Shown here in pieces: positions 7,791-14,613 of a DNA stretch of 19,576 nt (the first letter of the stretch is position 1; the number at the start of each line of letters is the position of its first letter). Source of the stretch: an uncultured Verrucomicrobiae bacterium (GTDB lineage Bacteria > Verrucomicrobiota > Verrucomicrobiia > Verrucomicrobiales > Akkermansiaceae); the NCBI GenBank assembly GCA_937957985.1, contig CALGOH010000278.1, forward strand, positions 1-19,576, in the 5' to 3' direction. Below the pieces are notes generated by a model that was not told the DNA's origin, did no database searches, and saw only the letters and a program-made list of their open reading frames with translations. The position numbers and the translations under genes were made by a program.

Positions 7791-8576
7791 TCAGTGAGCG
7801 GTCGAGACGGTGCGCACCGTCCGCAGCCGATGACCGGCGGCGAGAGTGTCATTGATGAATTCGAGGAACCCGCCGGCCGGTCGGCAGGGTATGACGTCGA
7901 AGGGGATCAGGTCTTCTCCTGCACGGAGGAGGTTTTTTTCGTGAGCGTCGAAGACACCCAGGTTGTCGGTCCTTCGATAATAGGCGGCTTCGGTGATCTT
8001 TTGAAATCCCAGGTTTGCGAACCACGCGTCGATTTCATCGACCGTCGCCGGGACGATGTCGAAGCGGGGCTGGGAGATCACGATCGAGAGGTCTTCCGGA
8101 TCCTGGACGATGATTCCCTCCAGACGGTTGAGATGCGGTATCAGCCGGTTCTGCAGATGGATCCGTTCGAGGTATTCGACCGGCGAGGCTTCCCACAGAT
8201 GGAAGCGACGTGCGTCGTTGCCGGACGAGACGAGGGCGAGTTCGATTCCCGGGCTCAGGCCGAACACGCCGTTGCGGGTCAGCTTGAAGTAGCGATCCGA
8301 CGCCTGGTCGTGGAAAATTTCGTGCTCCTGACCGCCGCGAACCGCTCTCGATGGAAGGTCGTCTTGATCTAGCAGGAGACCCAGACCCGCCGCCCATTCC
8401 TCCAGACGCGCTTTCTGGCTGGCGAGAGGGGTCGGTTCAGGTGATCCGACATCTGGCGATACGCCTCCTCGGATGAAATCGAGCGCCGCGAGGACAAGAT
8501 CTCCTCCATCCGTCGCTCGCTGATCAGCGGCCGAACCGGTGTCTGGGTCTTTGTCGCTACCGTGCTCACGTGACAT
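7791..8576 (-). CDS. Stand-alone 'polyvalent protein'-type kinase-fold protein
   Basis: The 261-aa frame has a compact kinase-like core resembling the Ser/Thr/Tyr kinase domain of phage and plasmid polyvalent proteins. The signs are EHEIFHD and YFKLT (K98, the ATP-lysine candidate), VEYLERIHLQN, a beta segment LSIVISQPRF, FDAHEKN (D210 and N215 spaced like DxxxxN of the catalytic loop), and IPFDVIPC (D227 as a DFG-like metal ligand). I recognise the family from its pattern; no search was done. The only canonical start is ATG 8576. The first 57 or so codons, however, overlap a different frame that has much better codon use, so translation may really begin near 8405 (CTG) or arise by -1 frameshifting. 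It lies between two VWA genes (9 bp before the next). GC is lower than its neighbours (32 of 60 at 7921-7980). The substrate is unknown. Confidence 0.75.
   Translation of the reverse strand: MSREHGSDKDPDTGSAADQRATDGGDLVLAALDFIRGGVSPDVGSPEPTPLASQKARLEEWAAGLGLLLDQDDLPSRAVRGGQEHEIFHDQASDRYFKLTRNGVFGLSPGIELALVSSGNDARRFHLWEASPVEYLERIHLQNRLIPHLNRLEGIIVQDPEDLSIVISQPRFDIVPATVDEIDAWFANLGFQKITEAAYYRRTDNLGVFDAHEKNLLRAGEDLIPFDVIPCRPAGGFLEFINDTLAAGHRLRTVRTVSTAH
8369..8569 (-). CDS. Small ORF (66 aa) overlapping the kinase N-terminus in another frame
   Basis: This frame starts at GTG 8569, 11 bp after the BatA-like stop, and ends at TAG 8369. It encodes 66 residues, including MEEILSSRRSISSEEAYRQM and a basic tail KRVWRNGRRVW. 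About 53 of 66 codons end in G or C. The overlapping kinase frame has about 32 of 60 over the same stretch. High GC3 marks the true reading frame elsewhere in the window, so this is probably the real coding frame here. It looks like a helical basic peptide and may be a partner, or the true N-terminal part, of the kinase gene. The kinase frame is reached by a -1 shift, but no classical slippery heptamer is evident. I recognise no family. Confidence 0.6.
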   Translation of the reverse strand: MSTVATKTQTPVRPLISERRMEEILSSRRSISSEEAYRQMSDHLNRPLSPARKRVWRNGRRVWVSC

Positions 8577-8580
8577 GATC

Positions 8581-10410
8581 TTAGGCCACTTCTTTGGATG
8601 GGGCAACCACGGGCGTCTCCTGCTCTTCCCGGGGTCCGTCCTTGGAAAAATACCAAGACACCAGCAGCGCGGCGAGGAGGAGAAGGACCCACAGACGCCA
8701 CCAGTGGTCCTCCTCGGTGTGGCGCTCGACGGCCGCGGCGCTGGCACCGCCGAGCGTGACATCGGTGTCGCACTTGCGGAAATCCGCCTCCCGGGTGTCG
8801 GCGAAAAAGACCGCGGCCTCCAGCAGGTCCTGCTCGCCCTGGACGGCTCTCAGGAAGCCGGGAGTTGCGGGTGCGCGGAAACGTTGCACACGGGAGCCGG
8901 GGAGTGCGGTGGTGTCGACCCGCTTGCCGGAGAGGTCGAACTGCCGCAGCTCGACCGGTGCGTCGGGTCGTGAAGCGAGCTGGACGGGCTGCGAGGTTTC
9001 GAGCGTTTCCCGGACGAGCGCCACCTTGCGCTCGCGGATGCTCTCGACGAAGCGGTGGAGGCAGACAATGAAGGCGGGCTGGCGCAGGGCGTTGGACTTC
9101 CGTAGGTCGAAGTTGAAACAAAGCTGGCGGGCGGCGGGGCGGTCTTCGGTGGCGGACAGCTCGCGGAGGAAGATCAGCGGGCGGGTGTCCTGCCACAGCA
9201 GCACGTCATCGGTCGAGAGGCGCTCGAGTTGGATCGACTCGCGCACCAGCAGCGGCTGCCAGTTCAGCCCGGCGACCAGAGGGTGGGCCTCGGCGACGAT
9301 TCCGCCTTTCAGGTAGGCGCCGGTGCGGGTGGCGTCGTTGACGAAGACCGCGGCGTTGCCCTCCGGGAGCGCGGGGTCGAGGGGGTCGTAGGAAACCAGC
9401 GCGAGGTCGGACGCCGAGGCGTCGTTGGTCGGTTCGACCGCGTCGAGCGAACGGATCATCCGCTCGGCCAGCTTCTCGAACTCGGGCGAGGTGGCGGAAA
9501 AGAGCCCGATGGTCTTGGGTGCCGGCGGCATGATCGGAACCCGGTCGTCGAGGGTGAAGCGGTCCGGCGACAGCTCGAGCACCGCGCTTTCCGCATCCTC
9601 CGGAAAAGCGGCCTGCAACGAGACGAGGGCGTCGGCCTTGATCTCGATGGACTTCGGTTCGGTGCGTTTGCCGTCGGGGAAAACGATCGACCACGAGCGG
9701 GTGGCGGCGGTCTCGGAATAGTTGCGCACCACCGCGCGCCAGACCAGCGCGCCTTCCTTGCGCTCGAAACGGATCCCGGTGATGCCGACATTATCGACCG
9801 GCTCGCCGACGGCGAGCAACTGGGCGTCGAAGGCCAACGCGTCCTGCGGGGTGTCGGTGGCGTAGACCACCGTGCCTTCGCGTCCGACCAGCGAGCGTGC
9901 GAGCCTGAGGGCGCTGCCAGGGTCGGTGAGGCCCGAGGTCGGCTGCCAGGTATCGAGCTTCGCAAGGGCCTCCTCGATCGATCCGCCGGTGTAGATCTTG
10001 GCGAGGTTGCCGGTGGATTCGAGCAGCGTCAGTTCCAGCGCCGCTGCGGGGCCCTGGAGGTCGGGGAGTTGCTTTGAAAGTTCGTCCTTCAGCGGGTCGC
10101 GGAAGACGCTCATCGACGCGGAGGAGTCGAGGACCACGGCGACGCGCTGGGTGCTGCGGGCCTTCTGGTACCGCGGCTCGGCGAGAATCCAGGTGAGCAG
10201 CAGCACGGCCAGCAACTGCATCCATAGTGGAACCGAGTTCATCAGGCGGTCGAAGCGGCGTCCGCTGATCGACTCGCGCCGGGTCTTCTCCAGCAGGAAG
10301 AGGGTGGAGATGGGCAGGTCCCTCGCGCGTCGTTGCAGGAAATGGATCGCCAGCACGGCGGGCAGGCCGAGCAGCGCCCAGAGTCCGGCGGGATTGGCGA
10401 GGGTGAGCAT
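8581..10410 (-). CDS. BatA-like VWA membrane protein (aerotolerance-regulator N-terminal domain)
   Basis: This is a 609-aa protein. The N-terminus is the BatA/aerotolerance-regulator module (PF07584-type): PAGLWALLGLPAVLAIHFLQ as a first helix, then DLPISTLFLLEKTRR, then a second helix at about 62-78 ending in AEPRY. A VWA domain follows, with MIDAS-like VVLDSSASMS (D95/S97/S99). The middle is a beta-rich and amidotransferase-like periplasmic region (TIGLFSATSPEFEKLAERMI). A final helix lies at about 570-588 (RLWVLLLLAALLVSWYF), then a short charged tail. The DUF58 stop is 3 bp upstream of its start, and its own stop lies 4 bp before the next ATG, indicating coupled translation. BatA relatives are thought to act with MoxR ATPases at the envelope. 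The specific process here is unknown. Confidence 0.88.
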   Translation of the reverse strand: MLTLANPAGLWALLGLPAVLAIHFLQRRARDLPISTLFLLEKTRRESISGRRFDRLMNSVPLWMQLLAVLLLTWILAEPRYQKARSTQRVAVVLDSSASMSVFRDPLKDELSKQLPDLQGPAAALELTLLESTGNLAKIYTGGSIEEALAKLDTWQPTSGLTDPGSALRLARSLVGREGTVVYATDTPQDALAFDAQLLAVGEPVDNVGITGIRFERKEGALVWRAVVRNYSETAATRSWSIVFPDGKRTEPKSIEIKADALVSLQAAFPEDAESAVLELSPDRFTLDDRVPIMPPAPKTIGLFSATSPEFEKLAERMIRSLDAVEPTNDASASDLALVSYDPLDPALPEGNAAVFVNDATRTGAYLKGGIVAEAHPLVAGLNWQPLLVRESIQLERLSTDDVLLWQDTRPLIFLRELSATEDRPAARQLCFNFDLRKSNALRQPAFIVCLHRFVESIRERKVALVRETLETSQPVQLASRPDAPVELRQFDLSGKRVDTTALPGSRVQRFRAPATPGFLRAVQGEQDLLEAAVFFADTREADFRKCDTDVTLGGASAAAVERHTEEDHWWRLWVLLLLAALLVSWYFSKDGPREEQETPVVAPSKEVA

Positions 10411-10413
10411 GGG

Positions 10414-11295
10414 TCAGTTGATGATTTCCAGCGCGCCCGAAGGCACGGCCTCGGCGAACAGCGAGGTCTGGAGGTCGGTTTCGCTGGGAATGCGGGCCAG
10501 GGCGCTCTGGTGGCGCTGGCAGGCGTTCTTCCACAGGGTGAAGTGCTGGCCGTAGGTCTCCTTGTAGCGGCGCAGGACGGAGGGCTCGACCCGGTGGGGA
10601 TGCCGGCTTTTGCGCTCGGCGTCGATGAACTCGTAGTTGCCGCTCCATTCGGGGTCGGACTCCGATCTCGAGAATGGAACGAGCAGGATCGGTGATCCGT
10701 GGCGGGCCGCGAGAAGGCGCATGCATGGGTCGGGATCGCCGGCGAAGAGGAGGTCGGAGACGAGGACGCGGATCGCGTTCTGGCGGAAGGGAATGCGCGA
10801 CAGGTCGGGCGCCGCCGCCGGGTCGTCGCTTTCCATCGAACCGATGTCCTCGATCCAGCGGTGGCTGCCGATCCCCTCGGGAAGCAGTGGGCGAACCGCG
10901 GGACCGCGGACCAGGTGCACCGAGGTCGCCGCGCCGGAGCGCCGGGCGGACTCGACGGCGAAATAGAACAGCTCGGCGCTGCGATTGGCTTTCGCCTCCT
11001 CGAAGAACATCGAGTCCGACGCGTCGAGCACGACATCGACGACCGGCCGCACCTCCTCGCGATACAATTTCATCGTGTAGTGGCCCGTGCGGGCGTAGGC
11101 CTGCCAGTTGATGTGTCGCGGATCGTCGCCGGGCACGTAGGTCCGGTGGTCCTGGAAGTCGAGCGACGAGCCGACGCCGGCGCCGAGAAACTCACCGGCC
11201 TGTCCCTTCCACACCTTCGAGCGCAGGGGCAGCCTGAGGCGGCCCGCCGCGGCGAGCGCCCGGGCGTGGGCCTTGCTGAGTTCGTCGGCGGTCAT
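10414..11295 (-). CDS. DUF58 domain-containing protein
   Basis: This is a 293-aa soluble protein. The DUF58 signature is unmistakable: SLDFQDHRTYVPGDDPRHIN, then WQAYARTGHYTMKLYREE at about 44-81, followed by a VWA-like strand with VVLDASDSMF (D91/S93/S95). DUF58 proteins almost always sit beside MoxR and BatA-type genes and are thought to be partners of the MoxR ATPase; that is family knowledge. The start overlaps the stop of the ABC permease by 4 bp (ATGA), and the next gene begins 3 bp after its stop, so it is embedded in one operon. No membrane segment is seen. Many DUF58 proteins carry two N-terminal helices, so this belongs to the short soluble type. Confidence 0.92.
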   Translation of the reverse strand: MTADELSKAHARALAAAGRLRLPLRSKVWKGQAGEFLGAGVGSSLDFQDHRTYVPGDDPRHINWQAYARTGHYTMKLYREEVRPVVDVVLDASDSMFFEEAKANRSAELFYFAVESARRSGAATSVHLVRGPAVRPLLPEGIGSHRWIEDIGSMESDDPAAAPDLSRIPFRQNAIRVLVSDLLFAGDPDPCMRLLAARHGSPILLVPFSRSESDPEWSGNYEFIDAERKSRHPHRVEPSVLRRYKETYGQHFTLWKNACQRHQSALARIPSETDLQTSLFAEAVPSGALEIIN

Positions 11296-12764
11296 TTTGA
11301 GCCGGTCGCTTCGGATTCGACTTCGGAGATTTTCGGAAAGCGTACCAGCGCCATTGGCAACAGGACCACTAGGTAGAGGCCGCCCACAACGGTCGCCACC
11401 AGCGACAGGGTGTCGGCATCGAAATCACGGGGAAAGACGGCCATGCAGACGAACGACTGCGGCAGCCAGGCAAAGGCCCAGAGGAAGCCGCGGGATCCCG
11501 GGGCTAGCGAGGAGGCGATGAAGCCGACGACGAAGGCGATGACCGCACCCGCGACAAAAAGCAGGAGGTAGGTGGTGAAGCGGTTCTTGATCTTCTTGTC
11601 GAAAAGAACGGTCGCCACGGCCGGCATCAACAGACTTCCGAGCAGCGCGATCAGCACCACGACGAATTCTCGGTCGATCGGTCCGTCGATGGCGAGCCAC
11701 ACGGCTGTGACGCCGAGGGCGATGACCAGAAGCGAGAACAGAACTCCAGACGGCCATCCCGGATAAAGCAGGCGTCCGCCGAGACGCCCGGGAGTTCCCC
11801 GCCGCACGAAGGGCGAGCAGATCGGCGGCATCAGGTGGAACGGCTCCGTGAGCGAAAGCGCCAGGGAGGGAACGACGATCACGGCGACCAGCACGGCGAG
11901 GGCCTCCGCATGCACGGGCGCGAAGGCACCGACCGGAAGGAGGATGACGAGGATGGCCAGCGTGATCAACCGTTTCAGCGTCGCGTGGTTCTCGGCGGCC
12001 GGGGCGATCATGCCCGCGCCGATGCCGAGGGCGGTCCAGCCGACGTAAAGCGCGCAAAGCACGCTGATGGCGACGCCCCAGAAGGTCTCGGGCGTCTGCA
12101 TCGCGGCGATCGACACCAGTTCCTCGAACTCGCGCCCGAAACAGAAATTGGGAATGGCGATCAACCCCACCCCTCCGGCGAGCAGCGGCACCAGCCCGCG
12201 AAGCAGCACCGAGGGCACGCAGGAGATGCCGACGATGATCGCGGTGAGCACCGCCGAGGCGAGGAAGATGAGGATCATCAGCGACAGCTCACCGAAGAGG
12301 TTCATGTCGCCGAACCAGTAGCGGAGGATGAGATAGGGGACGATCGCCGCAAAGATCAGCGCGGACTGGCTGACGATGGAGACCCATTTTCCGAGCACGA
12401 TCTTCCACGCGCTGAGCCGGGTCAGCACCATCAGCTCGATGGTCTTTCCCTGGACCTCGCGCTGGAGCGTGCCGATGCCACGGATCGGCTGGATCACCAG
12501 CAGGGCCATCGAGAAGAACATGAAGATGATGCCCGAAATCGCGCCGCCTGCCCGCTGCGGTTGCGTCGAGGCGGCGACCGCCGAGAGGAGCACCAGCAGC
12601 AGGAGTCCCTGCAGGGTGAGGAAGACGATCACGAAGGTCTTCGCGCGCAGGCCCTGCCGCAGCTCCTTGACCAGCATCGGCGAGAGCTTGTCGCTGAAAT
12701 CCGCCAACCGGTCGGCAACGAGCGGCTTCGCGGGAGGTTCGGCGGTGGCGGCGGTCTGGGTCAC
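11292..12764 (-). CDS. ABC-2-like transporter permease
   Basis: This is a 490-aa polytopic membrane protein with about 12 hydrophobic segments (clear ones near 43-63, 75-94, 129-148, 160-181 and 188-207, more beyond). It starts with a soluble stretch containing LSPMLVKELRQGLRAKTF, typical of ABC-2 permeases from this group of bacteria. A cytoplasmic loop REVQGKTIELMVLTRLSAW resembles the coupling-helix region. It should pair with the ATPase encoded upstream. The start is GTG 12764, since no better start lies upstream; the internal ATG at residue 30 would cut into the conserved segment. The ATPase gene is 308 bp away, separated by a hairpin-repeat cluster, unusually far for two subunits of one transporter. 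The substrate is unknown. Confidence 0.88.
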   Translation of the reverse strand: MTQTAATAEPPAKPLVADRLADFSDKLSPMLVKELRQGLRAKTFVIVFLTLQGLLLLVLLSAVAASTQPQRAGGAISGIIFMFFSMALLVIQPIRGIGTLQREVQGKTIELMVLTRLSAWKIVLGKWVSIVSQSALIFAAIVPYLILRYWFGDMNLFGELSLMILIFLASAVLTAIIVGISCVPSVLLRGLVPLLAGGVGLIAIPNFCFGREFEELVSIAAMQTPETFWGVAISVLCALYVGWTALGIGAGMIAPAAENHATLKRLITLAILVILLPVGAFAPVHAEALAVLVAVIVVPSLALSLTEPFHLMPPICSPFVRRGTPGRLGGRLLYPGWPSGVLFSLLVIALGVTAVWLAIDGPIDREFVVVLIALLGSLLMPAVATVLFDKKIKNRFTTYLLLFVAGAVIAFVVGFIASSLAPGSRGFLWAFAWLPQSFVCMAVFPRDFDADTLSLVATVVGGLYLVVLLPMALVRFPKISEVESEATGSK

Positions 12765-12843
12765 GTCGGTTCGGGGGATGGGAAAGCGGGTGGATCAGAC
12801 CGCGCGTCGTACGGGCAGGCCATGGAGCGGGGTCGGGCAGGAC

Positions 12844-12887
12844 GGCCCGAAGGGTCGCCAGAACAGAGCCAGGGGCAACGCCCCTGG
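12844..12887 (+). repeat. REP-like unit 1 (forward orientation)
   Basis: This is the 44-bp unit GGCCCGAAGGG, then 14 bp, then the hairpin CCAGGGGCAACGCCCCTGG at 12869-12887 (perfect 8-bp stem, AAC loop). The same architecture with the same 14-bp spacer recurs in inverted orientation at 12975-13018. The two units agree at about 37 of 44 positions. It lies in the gap between the ABC ATPase and permease genes. Confidence 0.8.
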
Positions 12888-12918
12888 ATCGGGATGGAAT
12901 GTGGGATGCGGCCCGAAG

Positions 12919-12956
12919 GGTCGCGAGAGGGACTCTTGCGACCTTTCAGGTCGCGA
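12919..12956. repeat. Competing hairpins between the two REP-like units
   Basis: Two stems share one arm. GGTCGCGAGAG (12919-12929) can pair with CTCTTGCGACC (12933-12943) with one wobble. The same middle arm can instead pair onward as GCGACCT-TTC-AGGTCGC (12938-12954), which extends to 12936-12956. Both cannot form at once. The element lies between inverted REP-like units in an intercistronic gap and could affect mRNA stability or termination, but no U-tract follows. Confidence 0.6.
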
Positions 12957-12974
12957 ACCGATCCCCGCCAGCAA

Positions 12975-13020
12975 CCCGGGGCGTTGCCCCGGGCTGTGAT
13001 CTTCCGGCCCTTCGGGCCGG
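12975..13020 (-). repeat. REP-like unit 2 (inverted orientation)
   Basis: Read on the reverse strand, this is the stem CCGGCCC-GAA-GGGCCGG (13020-13004) containing GGCCCGAAGGG, then 14 bp, then CCCGGGGCAACGCCCCGGG (12993-12975, perfect 8-bp stem). It is the inverted partner of the unit at 12844-12887. Together with the central hairpins it forms a BIME-like cluster. Confidence 0.8.
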
Positions 13021-13072
13021 TGCCGTGCCGGGCTGATGGGTCGCGGCGGAAGCCGATCGATCTGTCGGAGGA

Positions 13073-14104
13073 TCATGGCTCGGTTGGGGTCGAGACGGCC
13101 ACCGGGGTGAAGGATGGCTGGGCCGTCTGCGGCATGGCGGGAGGCTGGGCTTCCTCGCCGCGGTCGAGGCGGCCGAGCATGTCGATGAAGGCGTCCTCGA
13201 GGTTGCGCTGCTCCTTGTGGAACTCGACGACCTTCAGTCCGTCGCGGACCATGCGGGCGAGCACCTCGGCGGCGCGCTCGGGTTCGGCGCCCTCGATCCG
13301 GATGCGCCCGCCGCGCTTGCGGCTTTCGAGGAACTCGGCGTGGGGGTTGACCATGCACCATTCGGCAAGGCGTTCGGGTTCGCCCACCACCTGCACGTCG
13401 AAGAGCATGCCGCCCGCGGCGTCGGTGCCGAGCTTGAGCGATTCGGCGTCGCCGTGGTGGACGATCCGGCCGTTGTTGATGAAGAGGAGCGAATCGCACA
13501 TCTCGCCCAGCTCGGAGAGGATGTGGGAGGAGATGAAGATTGTCTTGCCTTCGTTCGCGAGCACCCGGATCAGGTGCTTCAGTTCGACCCGCGCCTTCGG
13601 GTCGAGGCCGGCCGCCGGTTCGTCCATGATCAGGACCTGCGGGTCGTGGAGCAGCGCGCGGCCGAGGCAAAGACGCTGGGTCATGCCCTTCGAGAGCTTG
13701 TTCGAGAATCGCTCGGCAAGCGGGATCAGGTCGGTGAATTCCATCACCTCCTGCACCCGCGTGCGGCGCTCGTCGCCGGAATAGCCGAAGGCCCGCGCGT
13801 AGAAGTCGAGATACTCTAGCACGGTCATGTGGTCGTAGTTTCCGAAGTGGTCGGGCATCCAGCCGATCAGCCGCCGGACCTCCTCGGGGTGGTGGACGAC
13901 GTTGATGCCGCAGATCTCGGCGAGGCCCATCGTCGGGTAGTCGAGCGACGCGAGGATGCGCATGGTGGTCGTCTTCCCGGCGCCGTTGGCACCGACGAAG
14001 CCGCACACCGAACCGTGCGGGATCTCGAACGACACGCCGTTGACGGCCTTCAACTGGCCGAAGTAGCGGTAGAGGTTGTGGACGCGGATGGCGGGAGCGG
14101 ACAT
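13073..14104 (-). CDS. ABC transporter ATP-binding protein
   Basis: This 343-aa ABC ATPase is the energising subunit for the permease downstream. The Walker A is GANGAGKT at 38-45. The signature is LSKGM at 137-141 (a variant of LSGGQ common in ABC-2 exporters). Walker B is VLIMDEP at 157-163, and the H-loop is SSH ending at H194. After the roughly 230-residue nucleotide-binding domain there is a C-terminal domain with a VVEFHKEQRNLEDAFIDML motif typical of drug/antibiotic-type ABC-2 ATPases, then a Pro/Thr-rich tail of about 30 residues. The ATG at 14104 lies one base from the 31-bp inverted repeat of the four-helix cassette, so its native ribosome-binding region appears replaced by repeat sequence. 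No Shine-Dalgarno is visible. Confidence 0.93.
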   Translation of the reverse strand: MSAPAIRVHNLYRYFGQLKAVNGVSFEIPHGSVCGFVGANGAGKTTTMRILASLDYPTMGLAEICGINVVHHPEEVRRLIGWMPDHFGNYDHMTVLEYLDFYARAFGYSGDERRTRVQEVMEFTDLIPLAERFSNKLSKGMTQRLCLGRALLHDPQVLIMDEPAAGLDPKARVELKHLIRVLANEGKTIFISSHILSELGEMCDSLLFINNGRIVHHGDAESLKLGTDAAGGMLFDVQVVGEPERLAEWCMVNPHAEFLESRKRGGRIRIEGAEPERAAEVLARMVRDGLKVVEFHKEQRNLEDAFIDMLGRLDRGEEAQPPAMPQTAQPSFTPVAVSTPTEP

Positions 14105-14105
14105 G

Positions 14106-14136
14106 GAAGTTCCAAGTGAGAAGGGCCAAGTTCCAA
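14106..14136. repeat. Left 31-bp inverted repeat of the four-helix-bundle cassette
   Basis: This repeat holds two copies of AAGTTCCAA, at 14107-14115 and 14128-14136 (21-bp period). Its reverse complement matches 14541-14571 at 27 of 31 positions. It sits between the ABC ATPase start codon and the four-helix gene stop. Confidence 0.85.
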
Positions 14137-14151
14137 GGGCTTCGCGCGGCG

Positions 14152-14535
14152 CTATGGCTTCGCTTCGCGCTTCAGGATGATCGAGGTGAAGATGCGGGTG
14201 AGTTCCTGGATCTCTTCGAGGAGGTGGGCAGTTTCGTCCGATTCATCACGGCTGAGAGCGTTTGTGTCGTCCAGAAGCCGGAGCCAGAGCGAGGATTCTC
14301 GAACCTCCTTTCTGCAGATGCGAATCCGGTGAGTGAAGTCCGAGTCACTAACCGCTTCCTGAGCCTCGATGTAGTTCGCAGCCACCGAACCGGATGAACG
14401 CAGCAACTGGTTCACATCCGTCCAACTCGTCGGATCCCATTCGCGCTGCTTCAGGAACATGCGCACGCGTCGAGCGAACTCATAAGTCCGCTCCTCCAGG
14501 TCATACGGTGGCTTTTCGCCGAAGGATATCTTCAT
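14152..14535 (-). CDS. Four-helix-bundle protein (S23/IVS-encoded family)
   Basis: This is a 127-aa, mostly helical and charged protein. The pattern DLEERTYEFARRVRMFLKQ, then LLRSSGSVAANYIEAQEA, then FTHRIRICRKEVRESSLWLR and a final LLEEIQELTRIFTSIILKR fits the four-helix-bundle family (TIGR02436-type). This family was first seen in intervening sequences of 23S rRNA genes and is related to the Avd protein of diversity-generating retroelements. The conserved SGSVAANYIEA segment is especially diagnostic. Its role is not known; binding of nucleic acid is suspected for the family. No reverse transcriptase or template repeat is nearby, so it is not a DGR. The gene is bounded by inverted repeats and has lower GC than its neighbours, suggesting arrival as a unit. 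Confidence 0.9.
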   Translation of the reverse strand: MKISFGEKPPYDLEERTYEFARRVRMFLKQREWDPTSWTDVNQLLRSSGSVAANYIEAQEAVSDSDFTHRIRICRKEVRESSLWLRLLDDTNALSRDESDETAHLLEEIQELTRIFTSIILKREAKP

Positions 14536-14540
14536 CGGAT

Positions 14541-14571
14541 TTGGAACTTTGAACTTTTCACTTGGAACTTC
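14541..14571. repeat. Right 31-bp inverted repeat of the four-helix-bundle cassette
   Basis: This repeat holds two copies of TTGGAACTT, at 14541-14549 and 14562-14570 (21-bp period), mirroring the left end. The outer 11 bp and all four 9-mers are perfectly conserved. The four mismatches lie in the spacer. It starts 5 bp upstream of the four-helix gene's ATG. Confidence 0.85.
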
Positions 14572-14613
14572 GGGCTGTCAGCAGCTTTGCGGCTGGAGAT
14601 CGGAAAAAGCGTT

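Larger units (their letters stand above)
14106..14571 (-). mobile_element. Putative non-autonomous cassette: four-helix-bundle gene between 31-bp inverted repeats
   Basis: The segment of 466 bp consists of one gene and two inverted 31-bp ends, each built from two AAGTTCCAA copies at a 21-bp period. GC is lower than its surroundings (33 of 60 at 14281-14340). It interrupts an otherwise close-packed reverse-strand cluster between an exported protein gene and an ABC ATPase gene. There is no transposase inside, and no clear target-site duplication is visible at the outer edges. Mobility is inferred from structure. Confidence 0.5.

Noticed and set aside
5124..8372. A 1082-codon open frame on the plus strand
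   Set aside because: It is antisense to the VWA and kinase genes, has no recognisable domains, and mirrors high-GC3 coding on the other strand.
12844..13020. CRISPR array
   Set aside because: There are only two units, in opposite orientation, with internal hairpins and no regular unique spacers or cas genes.
11835..13784. A 649-codon plus-strand frame across the permease, REP-like cluster and ATPase
   Set aside because: It runs antisense through two clear genes and through hairpin repeats; composition explains the openness.
14106..14571. Diversity-generating retroelement around the Avd-like four-helix protein
   Set aside because: No reverse transcriptase, no template/variable repeat pair and no C-type lectin target are present in the window.
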